From assembly GCF_039982395.1 (NCBI RefSeq), contig NZ_JBDWYO010000007.1, positions 1 to 64,000 of the forward strand: a DNA stretch of 64,000 nucleotides, written 5' to 3'. Below the pieces are notes generated by a model. The model was not told where the DNA came from. It saw only the letters and a list, made by a program, of their open reading frames with translations, and searched no databases. A program made the position numbers and the translations under genes. This DNA is from Parasphingorhabdus sp039982395. Lineage in GTDB: Bacteria > Pseudomonadota > Alphaproteobacteria > Sphingomonadales > Sphingomonadaceae. Below, piece after piece: positions 55,232-63,049 of the stretch (its first letter is position 1; each line of letters starts with the position of its first letter).

Positions 55232-55418
55232 AAGGCCCTCTGTTTATTCCAAATTTTCTAATCATTGTCCTAGTCTATGGCTAGTCTTGAGCTCGTGCTT
55301 CCAGGACGTTGCGAACAACATACTAATATCTGATTTCGGGATCAAGTTGTCACAACCCTGCGCTGACATTCCGAAGGCGTTGGAAGACAATCCGCCGGAT
55401 CGTCATTTTTCTGGAAAA

Positions 55419-55438
55419 TGGAGCGGGCGAACAGATTC
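55419..55438. repeat. Copy of the tRNA-Gly 3' end, attachment-site-like
   Basis: TGGAGCGGGCGAACAGATTC matches 56124-56143, the CCA end, acceptor stem and T-arm half of tRNA-Gly, at 19 of 20 bases and in the same orientation. Such direct repeats of a tRNA 3' end mark the far border of tRNA-integrated elements. Confidence 0.7.
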
Positions 55439-55498
55439 ACTCATTAGCATAAATAGTGAAAGCCCCGGTTTAACGAGGAACCAAGCAAATTTACTTCT

Positions 55499-55523
55499 GT
55501 CCGCTGTGGGCGCGAAAGCTAAC
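55499..55523. repeat. Palindromic repeat, form A, reversed and decayed
   Basis: GTCCGCTGT, GGGCGCG, AAAGCTAAC aligns with the reversed form A but both arms carry changes. It lies 7 bp beyond the stop of the 140-residue gene. Confidence 0.6.
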
Positions 55524-55530
55524 AATTCTA

Positions 55531-55953
55531 TCAGCTAGAAAAGTGCTGTAATTTTGAATCCAAAATATCGGGAATTAATGCTTCAACTGCCCCATTGTTC
55601 TTATGCCAAATAATGTAGGTATAATCCCATTCCTCAGTAATCACACATTCCATCTCGGGGATTACATACTTTGAAAATTGGGAAGCATCCTTATTCATAG
55701 ATTGGGTATGCGAAGACAATGTTCGCACGATTTCGGTCGAAAACGAAACTGTGCCCTCGTTGCAATCTACTAGTCCTGTTTTATATTTTTGAGAAATGGA
55801 AGAGATAAACGAGTTAAACCTGGACCATTCCTCCTCAGTAACTTGATCTAGTAAATGGCAATCTGCTTTTCCCAACCACCCAGACCACAGGGAAATATAC
55901 TCCTTCTCGAATATTGATTTTACTTCCCAACCATCAAAATACTGATCAAACAT
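55531..55953 (-). CDS. Hypothetical protein of the small tRNA-Gly island
   Basis: A 140-residue soluble protein, acidic and rich in Trp and Ser (for example SLWSGWLGKADCHLL). No signal peptide, membrane helix or family is recognised. Base composition is the most AT-rich of any gene in the window. It is the only gene between tRNA-Gly and the duplicated tRNA 3' end at 55419, so it is probably cargo of an integrated element whose integrase has been lost. Comparable isolated genes can be immunity or toxin-related, but nothing here proves that. Confidence 0.6.
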   Translation of the reverse strand: MFDQYFDGWEVKSIFEKEYISLWSGWLGKADCHLLDQVTEEEWSRFNSFISSISQKYKTGLVDCNEGTVSFSTEIVRTLSSHTQSMNKDASQFSKYVIPEMECVITEEWDYTYIIWHKNNGAVEALIPDILDSKLQHFSS

Positions 55954-56123
55954 ATTTCATCGAATAATTGCGTCTATCTTCCAGTGCAAGCACAAGTGCT
56001 CTCTATTGAAAAACGGTTATTGGGACCGATTCGAGAGACTGGTGAGCGCAGTCTTGCTGAACGATTCATTGATTTTGCGAAGTTAAGCTGGACGAAACCT
56101 AAAAAGGCTGATTTTCAAAGTCA

Positions 56124-56198
56124 TGGAGCGGGCGAAGAGATTCGAACTCTCGACCCCAACCTTGGCAAGGTTGTGCTCTACCCCTGAGCTACGCCCGC
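56124..56198 (-). tRNA. tRNA-Gly (GCC)
   Basis: A 75-nt cloverleaf on the minus strand, read 56198 to 56124. The acceptor stem GCGGGCG pairs with CGCCCGC and the D-arm has GTAGCTCAGGGGTAGAGC. The anticodon loop CTTGCCAAG has GCC, the T-arm has GTTCGAATC, and CCA is encoded. It reads glycine codons GGC and GGU. The 3' end is duplicated at 55419-55438. Confidence 0.97.
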
Positions 56199-56419
56199 TC
56201 GGCGTTGCTGCGACACTTGGGTAATCACTTGGTCAGCAGCAGTTGAGGCGCGCGGTTAGCATGGGTTTTTATACCCCGCAAGCCCCAATCATCCTTAACT
56301 TCCCTACAAATGCAAAAATATCCTTGGCATTGGCGCGCTGCTCCCCACATAAAGCCCACAAGTTGAACGATTTGAGCGCGAGTCCGAACCACGGTTCCGC
56401 GCGGTAACAGGAGCATCAA

Positions 56420-57328
56420 GTGGCAACAGCAGGACTGACAGTCGAAGAACAGAAAGCGGTAGAAGTCTTCCAGCGGGAGGTCGTGACGCCGAGCATGGAC
56501 AAGCTCGTGATTCTCGATTTCTGGGCAGAATGGTGCGGGCCTTGTAAAGCCCTGACCCCGATGCTGGAGAAGGTCGCGGCGCAATATGCCGACAAAGGCG
56601 TGATTCTCGCGAAGATCAATGTCGACGAAAATAAATTTATCGCCGCCCAGTTTCAGGTGCAGTCGATCCCGACCGTCTATGCGATTTTCCAGGGCAAGCC
56701 GGTGGCCGACTTGACCAGCGCGCGGTCCGAAAGCCAATTGACCGGCGCGCTCGACCAGTTGCTGGAAAAGCTGCCGGTGGGCGCCGGAGCCGAACCCGAG
56801 CAGGATATCGCGCCTTTGCTCGCCATGGGCGAAGAAGTGTTGGGCGAAGGCGATGCCGAGCGGGCCGCCGGAATTTTCGCGCAGATTGCAGACATGGCTC
56901 CGGATAATGTCGAGGCCGTTGGCGGACTGATTCGGTCGCTGGTTGCGGCGGATCATCTGGAACAAGCCGAATCTGCGATCAATGGACTGCCCGAAGAATT
57001 GCGCAGCGACCCGGCGATCGAACGGGCCAGCACGACTTTGCAGCTGGCCAAGGACAAACCCGAAGCGGGCGCCCTGGAAGCTCTTGAGGCCGCCGTGGCA
57101 GCCAATGACAAAGACCATCAAGCCCGGTTCGACCTTGCCGGCGCGCTGATTGCCACCGGCGACCATGACGCCGCAGCCGGACATTTGTTGACCATCATCG
57201 CCGCCGACAAGGACTGGAGCGACGGCGAGGCACGACAAAAATTGCTCTCCTTGTTCGAAATGGTCGGCCTTGAGGATGAATGGGTTGCCGCCACCCGCCG
57301 CAAGCTTAGCGCCGTGCTGTTCGGATGA
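56420..57328 (+). CDS. Thioredoxin-TPR co-chaperone CnoX/YbbN
   Basis: A 302-residue protein starting at GTG with SD AGGAG. An N-terminal thioredoxin domain (about 20-115) has an intact FWAEWCGPCKA with Cys39 and Cys42. A C-terminal tetratricopeptide part (about 130-300) matches YbbN/CnoX, which protects proteins from oxidation and passes them to DnaK and GroEL. Many CnoX lack the second Cys; here CxxC is complete, so redox activity is possible. It is coupled by ATGA overlap to the Lon-domain gene. Confidence 0.92.
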   Translation: MATAGLTVEEQKAVEVFQREVVTPSMDKLVILDFWAEWCGPCKALTPMLEKVAAQYADKGVILAKINVDENKFIAAQFQVQSIPTVYAIFQGKPVADLTSARSESQLTGALDQLLEKLPVGAGAEPEQDIAPLLAMGEEVLGEGDAERAAGIFAQIADMAPDNVEAVGGLIRSLVAADHLEQAESAINGLPEELRSDPAIERASTTLQLAKDKPEAGALEALEAAVAANDKDHQARFDLAGALIATGDHDAAAGHLLTIIAADKDWSDGEARQKLLSLFEMVGLEDEWVAATRRKLSAVLFG

Positions 57329-57945
57329 GCGAAACCAAGAGACTCTCGATCTTTCCGTTGTCCGGAGCTTTGCTGTTCCCGGGCATGCATCTGCCTTTGC
57401 ACATATTCGAGGAACGCTATCGCGCCCTGATCAACGATGCCATGGCGCGTGACCGGCAGATCGGCATGATCCAACCCAAAGAAGCGGGCGATCACCCTGC
57501 CCTGTTCAAAGTCGGCTGCGTCGGCAAGATCATCGATATCGAGGCGCTGGACGACGGGCGTTTCAACGTCGTGCTGGAAGGCGTCGCCCGATTCCGGATT
57601 GTCGAAGAAATTGATGCCTCCACTGCCTTTCGTCAGGTCCAGGCAGAGATTGAAGATGATCTCGAGTTGGACGAAGTCCTGGCCAGCGCCGAACGCGCCG
57701 CGCTGGAAATCGAATCGCGCAAATTTGCCGACCTGCAAGGCTATCAGGTGGACTGGGACAGTATCGGTCGACTCGATGATATGGCCTTCGTCAACGGCAT
57801 CGCGCAAATTGCGCCTTTCGACGCAGCGTCAAAACAGGCCTTGCTGGAAGTCCAGGGCCTCGCCAACCGCGCCGAGCTGATTATCCAGCTGTTGCAGTTT
57901 TTCGGCCGGCAAGACGGCGACGATGACCGGGTCACCTTGCAGTGA
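57325..57945 (+). CDS. Lon N-terminal (substrate-binding) domain protein
   Basis: A 206-residue stand-alone LON_substr_bdg protein. It has the start signature IFPLSGALLFPGMHLPLHIFEERY, IGMIQPKE, VGCVGKIIDIEALDDGRFNV and a helical C-terminus. It lacks ATPase and protease domains. Its role is unknown but the family usually sits next to thioredoxin or Trm112-type genes as here. It overlaps both neighbours. Confidence 0.92.
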   Translation: MSETKRLSIFPLSGALLFPGMHLPLHIFEERYRALINDAMARDRQIGMIQPKEAGDHPALFKVGCVGKIIDIEALDDGRFNVVLEGVARFRIVEEIDASTAFRQVQAEIEDDLELDEVLASAERAALEIESRKFADLQGYQVDWDSIGRLDDMAFVNGIAQIAPFDAASKQALLEVQGLANRAELIIQLLQFFGRQDGDDDRVTLQ

Positions 57946-58124
57946 TGACCGAAACACACACGATCGATCCCGAGCTGTTGAAAATATTGGTCTGCCCGGT
58001 CACGCGCACGTCCCTTGCTTATAATGCGGAAGCGCAAGAACTAGTCAGCAAGGCCGCTGGTCTGGCCTATCCGATCCGCAATGGCATAGCGGTGATGCTG
58101 ATCGAAGAGGCCCGCACATTGTAA
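57945..58124 (+). CDS. Trm112 family protein
   Basis: A 59-residue zinc-ribbon-derived protein, DPELLKILVCPVTRTSLAY followed by AAGLAYPIRNGIAVMLIEEAR, the Trm112/YcaR signature. Only one Cys remains, so the zinc site is lost, as in many bacterial members. Trm112 activates partner methyltransferases in other domains of life. The ATG at 57945 overlaps the upstream stop by one base (TGATG); a GTG three bases earlier is possible. Confidence 0.9.
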   Translation: MTETHTIDPELLKILVCPVTRTSLAYNAEAQELVSKAAGLAYPIRNGIAVMLIEEARTL

Positions 58125-58126
58125 AA

Positions 58127-58169
58127 AAGCCGGTTTAAGCGCTGGAATCACCAGAGCCTCGTCCGGCTT
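58127..58169 (-). terminator. Hairpin with T-run on the minus strand
   Basis: AAGCCGG (58127-58133) and CCGGCTT (58163-58169) pair over 7 bp, with CTGG/CCAG nested inside. On the minus strand it is followed by six T, an intrinsic-terminator shape. It directly abuts the stop of the weak minus ORF at 58169 and lies just after trm112 on the plus strand. Confidence 0.55.
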
Positions 58170-58372
58170 CAACCACAATATTTGGAGCACAATATAGCGA
58201 TCGTTGGCTCCAGAAATTCGGAATCCAACGTGAAATCCAGAATCTTATCAACAATCGCCGGCCGAATGTTACCGTAACACACAATGTAACCCCATAATAT
58301 CGCTACAAAAAACGTACATAGAGAGATAAGAAATCGGTTTTTACACCCAATTTGGATGTTCTTTTTTGCCAA
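58169..58372 (-). CDS. Possible small membrane peptide, weak
   Basis: A 67-residue frame starting at TTG, with one hydrophobic segment (about 14-32, LISLCTFFVAILWGYIV), four Cys and no recognised family. It has no clear SD and no inner Met. Support comes only from the minus-strand terminator that begins at its stop codon. It may be a chance frame. Confidence 0.25.
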   Translation of the reverse strand: MAKKNIQIGCKNRFLISLCTFFVAILWGYIVCYGNIRPAIVDKILDFTLDSEFLEPTIAILCSKYCG

Positions 58373-58400
58373 ATGTCACCCCGTATCTTATGATCAAGCC

Positions 58401-58928
58401 ATGACCAGACCGCCGTGCGATCAGTTAAACGACAACGAGAAAGAAGCTCTGCGCTTGCTGTTGCTGGGCCATGACGCGAAGACCGCGGCCCGCGAAGTCG
58501 ATGTAACTCCCAATATCATCAATGAACGTTTGCGTTCCGCGCGACAGAAGCTGCAGGTCACAAGCAGCAAGGCGGCGGCGCGCATGCTGGCTGATCACGA
58601 AGGCATTGCTCCCAAATTTGTTGTACCCAAGAATATTGGGATTGTTCCAAAGCCCAATTCCGACGCAGTTTACCCCTTGCCTGGACAACAGGCAGCGTCG
58701 CCGGACCAGGATAGGGTCAGGGAAATGCAAACGGCTTATCAGTCTTATGCCAATGCCCCCAACCCGCTCCTCTCGGTGCCGCTCCGCAAGCAGGGAGGAA
58801 TGGGTAATGGTCTAAACAAGGGCGCAAGAATCTGGGCAATCGCCGACCTTTCGGTCAAGCTTGCCTTTGCATTCGCCTTTGTCTGTCTCGCAGCAATGCT
58901 GGTGAGCCGGTTCATCACCCAAATTTAA
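58401..58928 (+). CDS. LuxR-type HTH protein with C-terminal membrane helix
   Basis: A 175-residue protein. The N-terminal GerE-type HTH (about 10-60) contains LNDNEKEALRLLLLGHDAKTAAREVDVTPNIINERLRSA in continuous helices. A Pro/Asn-rich linker follows, then one membrane helix at the C-terminus (about 150-172). This layout suggests a membrane-tethered DNA-binding protein. I start at the ATG at 58401; a longer frame from 58356 is possible. The next two genes also lack known function. Confidence 0.75.
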   Translation: MTRPPCDQLNDNEKEALRLLLLGHDAKTAAREVDVTPNIINERLRSARQKLQVTSSKAAARMLADHEGIAPKFVVPKNIGIVPKPNSDAVYPLPGQQAASPDQDRVREMQTAYQSYANAPNPLLSVPLRKQGGMGNGLNKGARIWAIADLSVKLAFAFAFVCLAAMLVSRFITQI

Positions 58929-58986
58929 TCTCTGTCAATTTTGACCACTAGTTGGTGCCGGTGTCGCCCGGTGCTTGGAGATTCGC

Positions 58987-59355
58987 ATGTTGAATGAACG
59001 TATCAAAGCTGCCCGCCCTATCGTAAAAAAGCTGCACGAAGTCGAAAAATCCCTGAATCTAACCATGGTACAAATGGGCGAATTGATGAGCAATATTGCT
59101 GCCGCCCGACTTGCCCCTGGCACCCGCTTTTCCCTCGATTCAGGTATGGACGCTTCCGAAAAACTAATTGCCGCTGCAGCCAAAACAGCGCGCTGCTATC
59201 GCGAAGTGGTGGAAGCCCATGCGCATCTGGCAGAAGACCGTGACGATGCCGGACTTCGGGCGGTGAGCTGGGGTGATGTTTTTGAATGCCCACCCTCGGA
59301 AGCAACGGCAGATGAAGAAAAACCAAACCCGCTTCACGTTGTAAAAAGCGCATAG
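58987..59355 (+). CDS. Hypothetical helical protein
   Basis: A 122-residue soluble protein. The first 40 residues are amphipathic and helical (ARPIVKKLHEVEKSLN). A second helical stretch is rich in Ala (AAAAKTARCYREVVEAHAHL), and the C-terminus is acidic. ATG at 58987 with GGAG upstream; a TTG at 58975 is less likely. No family recognised. It follows the HTH membrane protein by 58 bp. Confidence 0.65.
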   Translation: MLNERIKAARPIVKKLHEVEKSLNLTMVQMGELMSNIAAARLAPGTRFSLDSGMDASEKLIAAAAKTARCYREVVEAHAHLAEDRDDAGLRAVSWGDVFECPPSEATADEEKPNPLHVVKSA

Positions 59356-59405
59356 GCAATAGGGCAAGGGTTGACCGCACCCCTGTTATTTGGTCCGGTT
59401 ATCCA

Positions 59406-59864
59406 ATGTCCCGAATAGAATTTTTCTTCTCTCTCTTGCTGGTCGTTTGTCTCTATTCAGCCATCAAGGGAGGGCAACCCGAAAGACGGGCCGTGATGAT
59501 CTTGATCATTGCAACGGCGATGACAATCATCGCGGCCTCTCCTTGGGATATTAGATTTGCCAACCCTGAAGTCGGCATTTTCCTTGTAGATTTAGCAATA
59601 TTGGCAGCATTTCTCGTGCTGGCGGTATATGCAGAAAGATATTGGACCTTATGGATATGCGCGATGCAGGTCATTCAAGTTTTGTCGCATCTTCCGATAA
59701 TATTCATCCCGGAACTGCTTCCCCAAGCCTATTTCATAATAGTGGCGATATGGGCCTATCCGATGCTGATGGTGTTGGCGCTCGGCACGTACCGCCACCA
59801 ACAACGTCTTCGTCAGTTCGGGGCCGACAAATCCTGGAGCGACTTTTCCGTCTCGCAAAAATAG
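59406..59864 (+). CDS. Small multi-spanning membrane protein
   Basis: A 152-residue protein with about four membrane segments (roughly 3-20, 29-45, 55-75 and 80-130) and a short basic C-terminal tail. Motifs are GGQPERRAVMILI and YAERYWTLWICAMQVIQVL, seen in hypothetical sphingomonad proteins. Its last 115 bp overlap the start region of radC, so one of the two boundaries is uncertain. Confidence 0.65.
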   Translation: MSRIEFFFSLLLVVCLYSAIKGGQPERRAVMILIIATAMTIIAASPWDIRFANPEVGIFLVDLAILAAFLVLAVYAERYWTLWICAMQVIQVLSHLPIIFIPELLPQAYFIIVAIWAYPMLMVLALGTYRHQQRLRQFGADKSWSDFSVSQK

Positions 59865-60406
59865 ACGCCGCACCCGCAATCGCCGAAGAACTCATAAGAG
59901 AATTTGGTTCTCTCGGCGCCGTATTACACTCTTCCCCCCGAGCGTTCGAGACCAGCCCTGCCCGCGCCTTACTGTCATTGGTGCGCGAAGCGATGCTGGT
60001 CTCGGCCAGGGATGAGATGCTGGACCGCACCAACCTGTCCAAAGCCTCTGATGTCATCGAATATCTCGTCGTCGCCATGGCGCGGCTAACGGTGGAAGAG
60101 GTGCGAGTGTTGTTCCTCGATAGCAAAAACCGCCTCCTCAATGACGAGGTTGTCAGCAGAGGCACAATTTGCGAAGCGCCTATCTATCCCAGGGAAATCT
60201 TAAAACGCGCGCTGCAGCTCGACGCCACGGCGCTTATCCTTGCCCATAATCATCCATCGGGTGATCCGAAACCCAGCGAGACCGATATCGAGGCCACGCG
60301 AAGACTTACAAAAGCCGGCGCAGAACTCGGACTCACTGTCCACGATCACATCATCGTTGGCAAAGAAGGCTGGATCAGTCTTCGCGATTGGGCATCATTC
60401 GACTGA
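59750..60406 (+). CDS. radC: RadC family JAB/MPN-domain protein
   Basis: A 218-residue protein in this start. It has an N-terminal helical part and a C-terminal JAB metalloprotease-like domain with HNHPSGDPKPSETDI, containing the JAMM His, His, Ser and Asp. Despite the name, a DNA-repair role is not established for the family. No clear SD; starts anywhere from 59642 to about 59790 are possible, which leaves the overlap with the preceding membrane-protein gene unresolved. Confidence 0.85.
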   Translation: MGLSDADGVGARHVPPPTTSSSVRGRQILERLFRLAKIDAAPAIAEELIREFGSLGAVLHSSPRAFETSPARALLSLVREAMLVSARDEMLDRTNLSKASDVIEYLVVAMARLTVEEVRVLFLDSKNRLLNDEVVSRGTICEAPIYPREILKRALQLDATALILAHNHPSGDPKPSETDIEATRRLTKAGAELGLTVHDHIIVGKEGWISLRDWASFD

Positions 60407-60425
60407 CTGCCCATAGATCAATAGA

Positions 60426-61043
60426 TCAGAAGCTCGCTTTCAAACCATCGACCACAAATTGTACGGCCAATGCGCCCAATAAGACGCCCAGTACGCGAGT
60501 GATGACCGCTTCGACCCTGCCGCCCAGCACCCGCATCAACGGCCCCGCGGCGAGCAAGCCAATCAACGTGAGCAACAACACCGCACCCAGAGCGCCCAGA
60601 ATGATGAGGGCATTGTCGAGACCATCATGTTGCGATGTCAGCAGCATGACCGCGGCAATTGATCCCGGGCCAGCAATCATCGGCATGGCCATCGGGAAGA
60701 TCGAGACATCCTCTATCTCGGGCTGTTCGATTATCTCCTGCGCCCGGTCTTCACGGCGTTCCGTGCGCTTCTCAAACACCATTTCAAGTGCAATGAGGAA
60801 CAGCATGATACCACCGGCAATGCGGAAACTATCAAGACTGATGCCCAACGCACCCAGCATTTGTTCACCGAAAAGAGCGAAGCCCAGCAAGATGATCGAG
60901 GCAACCAAAATGGCCCGAATGGCCATGATCCGTCGATCCCGGTCGGGCACATTATTCGTGAGACTGCCGTAGATTGGCGCACAGCCCGGTGGATCGATCA
61001 CCACGAAGAAGGTGACGAAGGCAGAGATGAAAAGCTCGATCAT
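60426..61043 (-). CDS. MarC family membrane protein
   Basis: A 205-residue protein with six membrane segments of the MarC/UPF0056 family. Marks are FFVVIDPPGCAPIYGSLT near the start, SLDSFRIAGGIMLFLIALEM in the middle and AMPMIAGPGSIAAVM. Despite its name it is not tied to antibiotic resistance. It overlaps the lipoprotein gene by ATGA and ends 19 bp from the convergent radC. Confidence 0.92.
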   Translation of the reverse strand: MIELFISAFVTFFVVIDPPGCAPIYGSLTNNVPDRDRRIMAIRAILVASIILLGFALFGEQMLGALGISLDSFRIAGGIMLFLIALEMVFEKRTERREDRAQEIIEQPEIEDVSIFPMAMPMIAGPGSIAAVMLLTSQHDGLDNALIILGALGAVLLLTLIGLLAAGPLMRVLGGRVEAVITRVLGVLLGALAVQFVVDGLKASF

Positions 61044-61762
61044 TTGGTGGGTGCAGCAATCCGATATTCATGAACGCGACTGAAACTGCCGTCATCATTT
61101 GCCAAATCGACATAGACGAGACGCGAGCCGTCGGTTTCAAAGGCCGCGTTCCAAACCAAGCTACCGTCTGCGGATGTGCTGCGTTTGCCCTTTGCGGTCA
61201 ATCCAGTCGGCTGAGCAACATCAGCTACCCCTCTCTTCTTGCAGGATGCGACTTCGGTTTCGACATAGTCGGGTTCCGCGAGAGCTTTGTCGAGCGGGAT
61301 GCCGTCATCAAATATCCATTTCCACTTCACATCTTTGTTCGGCTGGCGTTTGCCGAAATCTTCCTGATGCCAGATGGTGGTAAAATGACCGGTGGTGCCC
61401 TTTGCGCTTTGCCAAGCGCCGGTGGCGACACCGATGCTGCCATCGCAGGACATATAGATTTTGTGCGGCTGCCAATCGACCGCCTGCGCTGGATCCGCTT
61501 TGCCTTTCAGCCACTGCTGCGCGTTGACCAATGCGGGCGTGAACATGATCGCATCATCTGCTGCGGTTTCACGGAACGCGGTCCACTGACCCTCTTCCTG
61601 CGCCAGACGCGCGAAAGACAGTTCCGCTTTGACGATAGCGCTGGGATTGGCGACCGGTTTTCCGATCACCCGGTTATAGCGTTCGCGGTTGTTAAGACTG
61701 CCCCCGCCACTGGCGCAACCTGCCAGCAATATTGTAATTCCGATTGCGGCAAATATTCGCAT
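61040..61762 (-). CDS. SnoaL/DUF4440-like lipoprotein
   Basis: A 240-residue lipoprotein, lipobox LAGC (Cys16). The mature part has two NTF2-like cone pieces: LSFARLAQEEGQWTAFRETAADDAIMF, read across two helices, and GSIGVATGAWQSAKGTTGHFTTIW. A C-terminal extension holds YVETEVASCKKRG with one Cys. A small-ligand or protein-binding role in the periplasm is inferred. It starts where folD ends (shared base) and overlaps marC. Confidence 0.75.
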   Translation of the reverse strand: MRIFAAIGITILLAGCASGGGSLNNRERYNRVIGKPVANPSAIVKAELSFARLAQEEGQWTAFRETAADDAIMFTPALVNAQQWLKGKADPAQAVDWQPHKIYMSCDGSIGVATGAWQSAKGTTGHFTTIWHQEDFGKRQPNKDVKWKWIFDDGIPLDKALAEPDYVETEVASCKKRGVADVAQPTGLTAKGKRSTSADGSLVWNAAFETDGSRLVYVDLANDDGSFSRVHEYRIAAPTK

Positions 61763-62658
61763 TACAGACCCTTTGGTTTCTCCAGCCCGGCGCGCGCAGA
61801 TGCAGCGACCAGAGTGTTACGCAGTAGCACTGCAATGGTCATCGGGCCAACCCCTCCTGGGACCGGCGTAATCGCGCGGACATGATCGAGCGCTTCGGCT
61901 GTCGCAACATCGCCGACGAGACGCCCTCTTTCCTTGCCCGGCTCGGGAGCAAGGCGGTTGATACCAACGTCAATCACCACGGCGCCCGGCTTCAGCCAGT
62001 CGCCCTTGACCATCTCGGCACGGCCGACAGCGGCGACCACAATATCGGCGCGACGTACGACATCGGGAAGATCCCGCGTGCGGCTGTGGGCCATGGTTAC
62101 GGTGCAATTTTCGCTGAGCAGCAGCTGCGCCATCGGTTTGCCGACCAATATCGAACGGCCGACCACAACAGCATTCAAGCCGCTCAGGTCACCCAAACTA
62201 TCTTTCAGCAGCATCAGGCTGCCAAGCGGCGTGCACGGGGTTAGCGCTTCTTCGCCATTGGCCAGCCGCCCGGCGTTGATCACATGGAGACCGTCGACAT
62301 CTTTGTCCGGATCGATCGCCATGACGACGGCTTTTTCATCGAGACCATCGGGCAGAGGCAATTGCACCAATATGCCGTCTACGGTCTCGTCAGCGTTTAG
62401 TTGCTGCACCAAGGCGAGCAGATCGGCTTGCGCGACGTCGGCAGGCAGCCGGTGTTCGAAGCTTTTCATCCCGGCAGCGATGGTCGCTTTATGTTTGGAC
62501 GCCACATAGACCTGACTGGCAGGATCTTCGCCCACCAGAACCACGGCCAGACCGGGCGCGCGGCCCGCTTGTTTCTGAAAAGAGGGAACCGCATCCTTGA
62601 TGCGTTCGCGGAGACCGGCGGCGAATGCCTTGCCGTCGATAATCTGTGCTGTGGTCAA
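61762..62658 (-). CDS. folD: Methylenetetrahydrofolate dehydrogenase/cyclohydrolase
   Basis: A 298-residue bifunctional one-carbon enzyme. It has IDGKAFAAGLRERIK, YVASKHKATIAAG with the catalytic Lys, ILVQLPLPDG, TPCTPLGSLMLL and the NADP motif VVGRSILVGKPMAQLLL. Length is normal. The start is TTG, overlapping the yggT stop (TTGA). Confidence 0.96.
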   Translation of the reverse strand: MTTAQIIDGKAFAAGLRERIKDAVPSFQKQAGRAPGLAVVLVGEDPASQVYVASKHKATIAAGMKSFEHRLPADVAQADLLALVQQLNADETVDGILVQLPLPDGLDEKAVVMAIDPDKDVDGLHVINAGRLANGEEALTPCTPLGSLMLLKDSLGDLSGLNAVVVGRSILVGKPMAQLLLSENCTVTMAHSRTRDLPDVVRRADIVVAAVGRAEMVKGDWLKPGAVVIDVGINRLAPEPGKERGRLVGDVATAEALDHVRAITPVPGGVGPMTIAVLLRNTLVAASARAGLEKPKGL

Positions 62659-62951
62659 GTGAGGAGAGCCTGAGCCAGAGGAGGCAGAATCGCATCCTGC
62701 AGGATGATGATACCGATGATCACAACCATTGGAGTCAGGTCAATTGCGCCAAAATCCGGCATGATCTTGCGGATCGGACGATAGATGGGTGCCGTGAGCG
62801 CTTCAAGCGTCGTCCAGATGGCGTTGACAATATCATTTTGCAGATTGATCACGTTGAACGCGAGCAACCAACTCATGATTGCCTGCACAATGATGACGGT
62901 AATTGCTATGTTGAGCAAGATTGCGATGATCTGAAGAATTGCGAATGCCAT
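62655..62951 (-). CDS. YggT family membrane protein
   Basis: A 98-residue protein with two membrane helices (about 5-27 and 70-92) and the central conserved LTAPIYRPIRKIMPDFGAIDLTPMVV, interrupted by no gap. The family is linked to osmotic shock and cell-division gene clusters in other bacteria. It precedes folD with a TTGA overlap. Confidence 0.92.
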   Translation of the reverse strand: MAFAILQIIAILLNIAITVIIVQAIMSWLLAFNVINLQNDIVNAIWTTLEALTAPIYRPIRKIMPDFGAIDLTPMVVIIGIIILQDAILPPLAQALLT

Positions 62952-63049
62952 GGACGGACCCTTTATCGATAATCTGATATAGCGGCTAGTGGTTTGTCAC
63001 CGGCAACGTCAGAAATTTGCTGTACCATCAATATAACACAGCCTAGCAA

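Larger units (their letters stand above)
55232..55530. other. Non-coding region with tRNA-end copy and repeat
   Basis: No credible ORF. It contains the tRNA-Gly 3'-end copy (55419-55438) and a decayed palindromic repeat (55499-55523). The S9 peptidase promoter should lie in its first half. Confidence 0.5.

Noticed and set aside
55984..56187. 67-codon frame ending in EEIRTLDPNLGKVV
   Set aside because: Its end is a translation of the antisense of tRNA-Gly, a well-known annotation artefact.
56225..57238. Open frame of 337 codons opposite cnoX
   Set aside because: Shadow of cnoX; the plus strand carries a clear CGPC thioredoxin domain.
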